DNA from: Burkholderia sp. PAMC 26561
Lineage (GTDB): Bacteria > Pseudomonadota > Gammaproteobacteria > Burkholderiales > Burkholderiaceae
Direction: 5' to 3'
Length of the DNA stretch: 64,000 bases
Assembly: GCF_001557535.2 (NCBI RefSeq)
Contig: NZ_CP014309.1
Span: forward strand, 1 to 64,000
Shown here: positions 62,533 through 64,000 of the stretch, in pieces
Layout of the letters: each line of letters begins with the position of its first letter
Position numbering within the stretch: the first letter of the stretch is position 1
The notes under the pieces: generated by a model
The model's database searches: none
Told to the model about the DNA's origin: nothing
The model's input: only the letters and a program-made list of their open reading frames with translations
Position numbers and translations under genes: made by a program

Positions 62533-63131
62533 ACGTCGACAGAAACCGCAGAATACCCGGCTCCAATACTGCGGCTGTAGCCGTCGCCGTGGGTGATGAA
62601 CTTCCTCGCGGCCGTCTTGCTCGGGTTCACCTTGAGGCGGTCCGCGTGTTTTGCCAGTGCCTGGTGAATCATGGTTTGAACGCTGCTCGCGCCGTCCCAA
62701 TGAAGCCCAGGCAATTGGATGCGGTACAGGTCCCCGGAACGGAACTGTTGAACGGTGAGACGTGTGACTCCGGCCTTTCTGAAGTTGCCGGCGTAGCGGC
62801 GGCTCACGCTTGCAATGGCGCGCTCCACCGCAGCGTCCGAATAGCGGCGGCTTGACGTGATGTAGTCGGCGCCGAACCGGACTTGCTCGCCGTCCGTCAT
62901 GTGGTGGATTGAGCCTTGGTAGTCGATCGAGCCATCGAAATAGGCTGCTTTGAATCCCTTCGTGATCGATTCGACTTGCGCCGCGTTCGGGCCATCGGTC
63001 CAGCTCACATCTATCGATGCGCCACCGCTGTAGGTGCTGCTACGCACGGAAAACTTAACCCCCGGAAAGGCTTCCTTCAGCGATTGGCGAATAAGCTTGG
63101 CGGTTTCGGCACAAGTAAAATAATTAGTCAT
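62529..63131 (-). CDS. LPD29-domain plasmid protein
   Basis: In this 200-aa protein the first 80 residues match the LPD29 pattern (CAETAKLIRQSLKEAFPGVKFSVRSSTYSGGASIDVSWTDGP, then FDGSIDYQGSIHHMTDGEQVRFGADYI). A helical middle segment and a C-terminal part around LHWDGASSVQTMIHQALAKHADRL follow. The domain is common in large plasmid accessory proteins and stands alone here. Function is unknown. Confidence 0.75.
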   Translation of the reverse strand: MTNYFTCAETAKLIRQSLKEAFPGVKFSVRSSTYSGGASIDVSWTDGPNAAQVESITKGFKAAYFDGSIDYQGSIHHMTDGEQVRFGADYITSSRRYSDAAVERAIASVSRRYAGNFRKAGVTRLTVQQFRSGDLYRIQLPGLHWDGASSVQTMIHQALAKHADRLKVNPSKTAARKFITHGDGYSRSIGAGYSAVSVDV

Positions 63132-63161
63132 CGTAGTTGTCCTTAATATTGAGTTGAAAAC

Positions 63162-63347
63162 CTAGATCCGTGTGACGCTGACGTTCCACCACGGTGCGCC
63201 GTCGAACACCATGCGAATGCGCGTGCCATTTAAAAGGACCTCTTGGACATCGCCTTTGGCATATGCTTTTTGGTGGGCCTCGGAGGGCGCGGGAGGAAAT
63301 CCCGCTTCGTTGGTGAGGTTGCTTGTGTGGGTGGTCGTTGCGCTCAT
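63162..63347 (-). CDS. Small hypothetical protein
   Basis: This 61-aa protein (MSATTTHTSNLTNEAGFPPA, then VLLNGTRIRMVFDGAPWWNVSVTRI) is first in the LPD29 operon. Its start overlaps the stop of a possible 20-aa leader ORF at 63344-63406. An AAAGGACGGA-type site precedes the ATG. Confidence 0.55.
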   Translation of the reverse strand: MSATTTHTSNLTNEAGFPPAPSEAHQKAYAKGDVQEVLLNGTRIRMVFDGAPWWNVSVTRI

Positions 63348-63406
63348 AAATCCGTCCTTTGCTTGTCGTTCTGTTTCATCTGCTCTTCGGAGCCGCCTCG
63401 ACGCAT
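63344..63406 (-). CDS. Possible 20-aa leader ORF
   Basis: The reading MRRGGSEEQMKQNDKQRTDL ends with TGA overlapping the ATG of the gene at 63347. The right arm of the inverted repeat encodes a similar start (MRRLRGGFEEQRKRALNDRQ) in the opposite direction at 63533, which suggests that the coding is maintained. There is no strong ribosome-binding site. Confidence 0.3.
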   Translation of the reverse strand: MRRGGSEEQMKQNDKQRTDL

Positions 63407-63600
63407 GTTTTGCACGGGGCGGATTCGGCACAAGGGCATGCCCGGAGGCCGCAGCGAAGCGCAGCCGCAGGCGAGCATCGAACGGGTGAGGACATGGCGC
63501 AGCAAACCCTTGTGCTGAAGCCGGTTCGTGCTATGCGTCGATTAAGAGGCGGCTTTGAAGAGCAGAGGAAACGCGCTTTGAACGACAGGCAAAGGATGGA
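63351..63600. repeat. Long imperfect inverted repeat (about 95-base arms)
   Basis: The left arm (63351-63445) and the complement of the right arm (63500-63600) share TCC-TCCTTTGC-TGTCGTTC, CTGCTCTTC--AGCCGCCTC, GACGCAT, GCAC, and TTC-GCACAAGGG in the same order. A few short gaps separate them. The spacer is about 50 bases of G/C-rich DNA. Confidence 0.7.
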
Positions 63601-63849
63601 GCGCGGCGACGTGGTTCCCACACATGCAACCTCACGTGCGGGAGCCGCCAGGCTCTCGCACACTTGGCGCATCGCGCCACTGTTCAAGGGTGGGTGAGCG
63701 GAAAGCGATTGGTTTGTAACTGGGTCGGTCCCGCGTCAGCCTAATTTTCGCGTTTTCAAATTCCGCGTTCTGGCATCCGGGATCCGGTGTACGATACTGT
63801 ATGGATATAAGGGCTATTCACTTAGCGCCAACGGAGCGATCATGTCGGC

Positions 63850-64000
63850 GTGAGCGAATTTCAACCTACCCCTCTTGCGGGCTTCGACTACCCTCGGACG
63901 TGGAACCAGTTTGAAGAATGGTTTGCCACCGAGGACGACTGCGCGCGTTATCTTCAGCGACTGCGCTGGCCAGATGGATTCGCTTGCCCGGATTGTAGAA
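63850..64000 (+). CDS. IS1595-family transposase, start only
   Basis: A GTG start gives VSEFQPTPLAGFDYPRTWNQ, then FEEWFATEDDCARYLQRLRWPDGFACPDC, with the first CxxC of the zinc ribbon that begins IS1595-type transposases. The gene runs past the window end. The sequence GGGCTATTCACTTA near 63809 may be the left inverted repeat of the element, but its partner is outside the window. Confidence 0.8.
   Translation, partial: MSEFQPTPLAGFDYPRTWNQFEEWFATEDDCARYLQRLRWPDGFACPDCR

Noticed and set aside
1..64000. CRISPR arrays, tRNA and rRNA genes, and a plasmid replication initiator
   Set aside because: No regularly spaced repeats, no cloverleaf-type sequences and no Rep-like protein were seen. The replicon type therefore cannot be named from this window.

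Overview
The window looks like part of a large plasmid or conjugative element from a Burkholderiaceae-type betaproteobacterium, with Paraburkholderia, Caballeronia and Cupriavidus as the nearest guesses. The reasons are the high G+C content, the DUF3717 and FlhD-like small proteins, the aconitase/PrpF genes, and a complete VirB/VirD4 transfer system with a plasmid-style backbone. No replication initiator, no parA, and no tRNA or rRNA gene was seen.

Bases 1-13700 are a catabolic island. An intact leftward operon, acnD-like aconitase > beta-propeller lactonase > prpF-like isomerase (10799-5929), faces away from a rightward GntR/FCD regulator (11113-12114) and an MFS anion transporter (12388-13680). 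Four copies of a 22-bp palindrome, with a GCGTTT half-site and a TGATC-type centre, lie in the two regulatory gaps. To the left is a decayed relative of the same unit: lactonase, aconitase and GntR genes, each broken by one or more frameshifts, followed by an intact substrate-binding-protein gene. A stop-containing remnant of a second copy of that binding-protein gene faces it.

Bases 13700-24300 are a graveyard and accessory zone. They hold remnants of a nucleoside deoxyribosyltransferase, a LigD polymerase domain and a Sel1-repeat protein, an orphan FlhD, a frameshifted IS30-family element, and several small proteins that are unknown or known only as domain families. Bases 24361-26607 hold a LuxR-type regulator with an unusual C-terminal extension and an XRE repressor.

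Bases 26897-50601 are the conjugation module, almost all rightward and densely overlapping. It encodes a TrbM-like secreted protein, topoisomerase III, VirB1-B2-B3-B4-B6-B5, an exclusion-type lipoprotein, VirB7-B8-B9-B10-B11, a 41-aa coupling ORF, VirD4, an LPD7 protein, StbB- and StbC-like proteins, SSB, a PH-domain membrane protein, MobC and a relaxase. A second protein is encoded in another frame inside the relaxase gene, an arrangement like traH inside traI of RP4.

Bases 50600-64000 are the maintenance region: a triple-hairpin block next to a small plasmid protein, a toxin-antitoxin pair, a parB-like gene, an ArdB/KlcA antirestriction gene, a second hairpin array, LPD29-type plasmid proteins, and the start of an IS1595-family element. 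The parB gene is cut in two by a 5.7-kb element carrying three overlapping tyrosine recombinases (a RIT element). A 6-bp CATCGG duplication flanks it, and removing the element with one copy restores the parB frame exactly.
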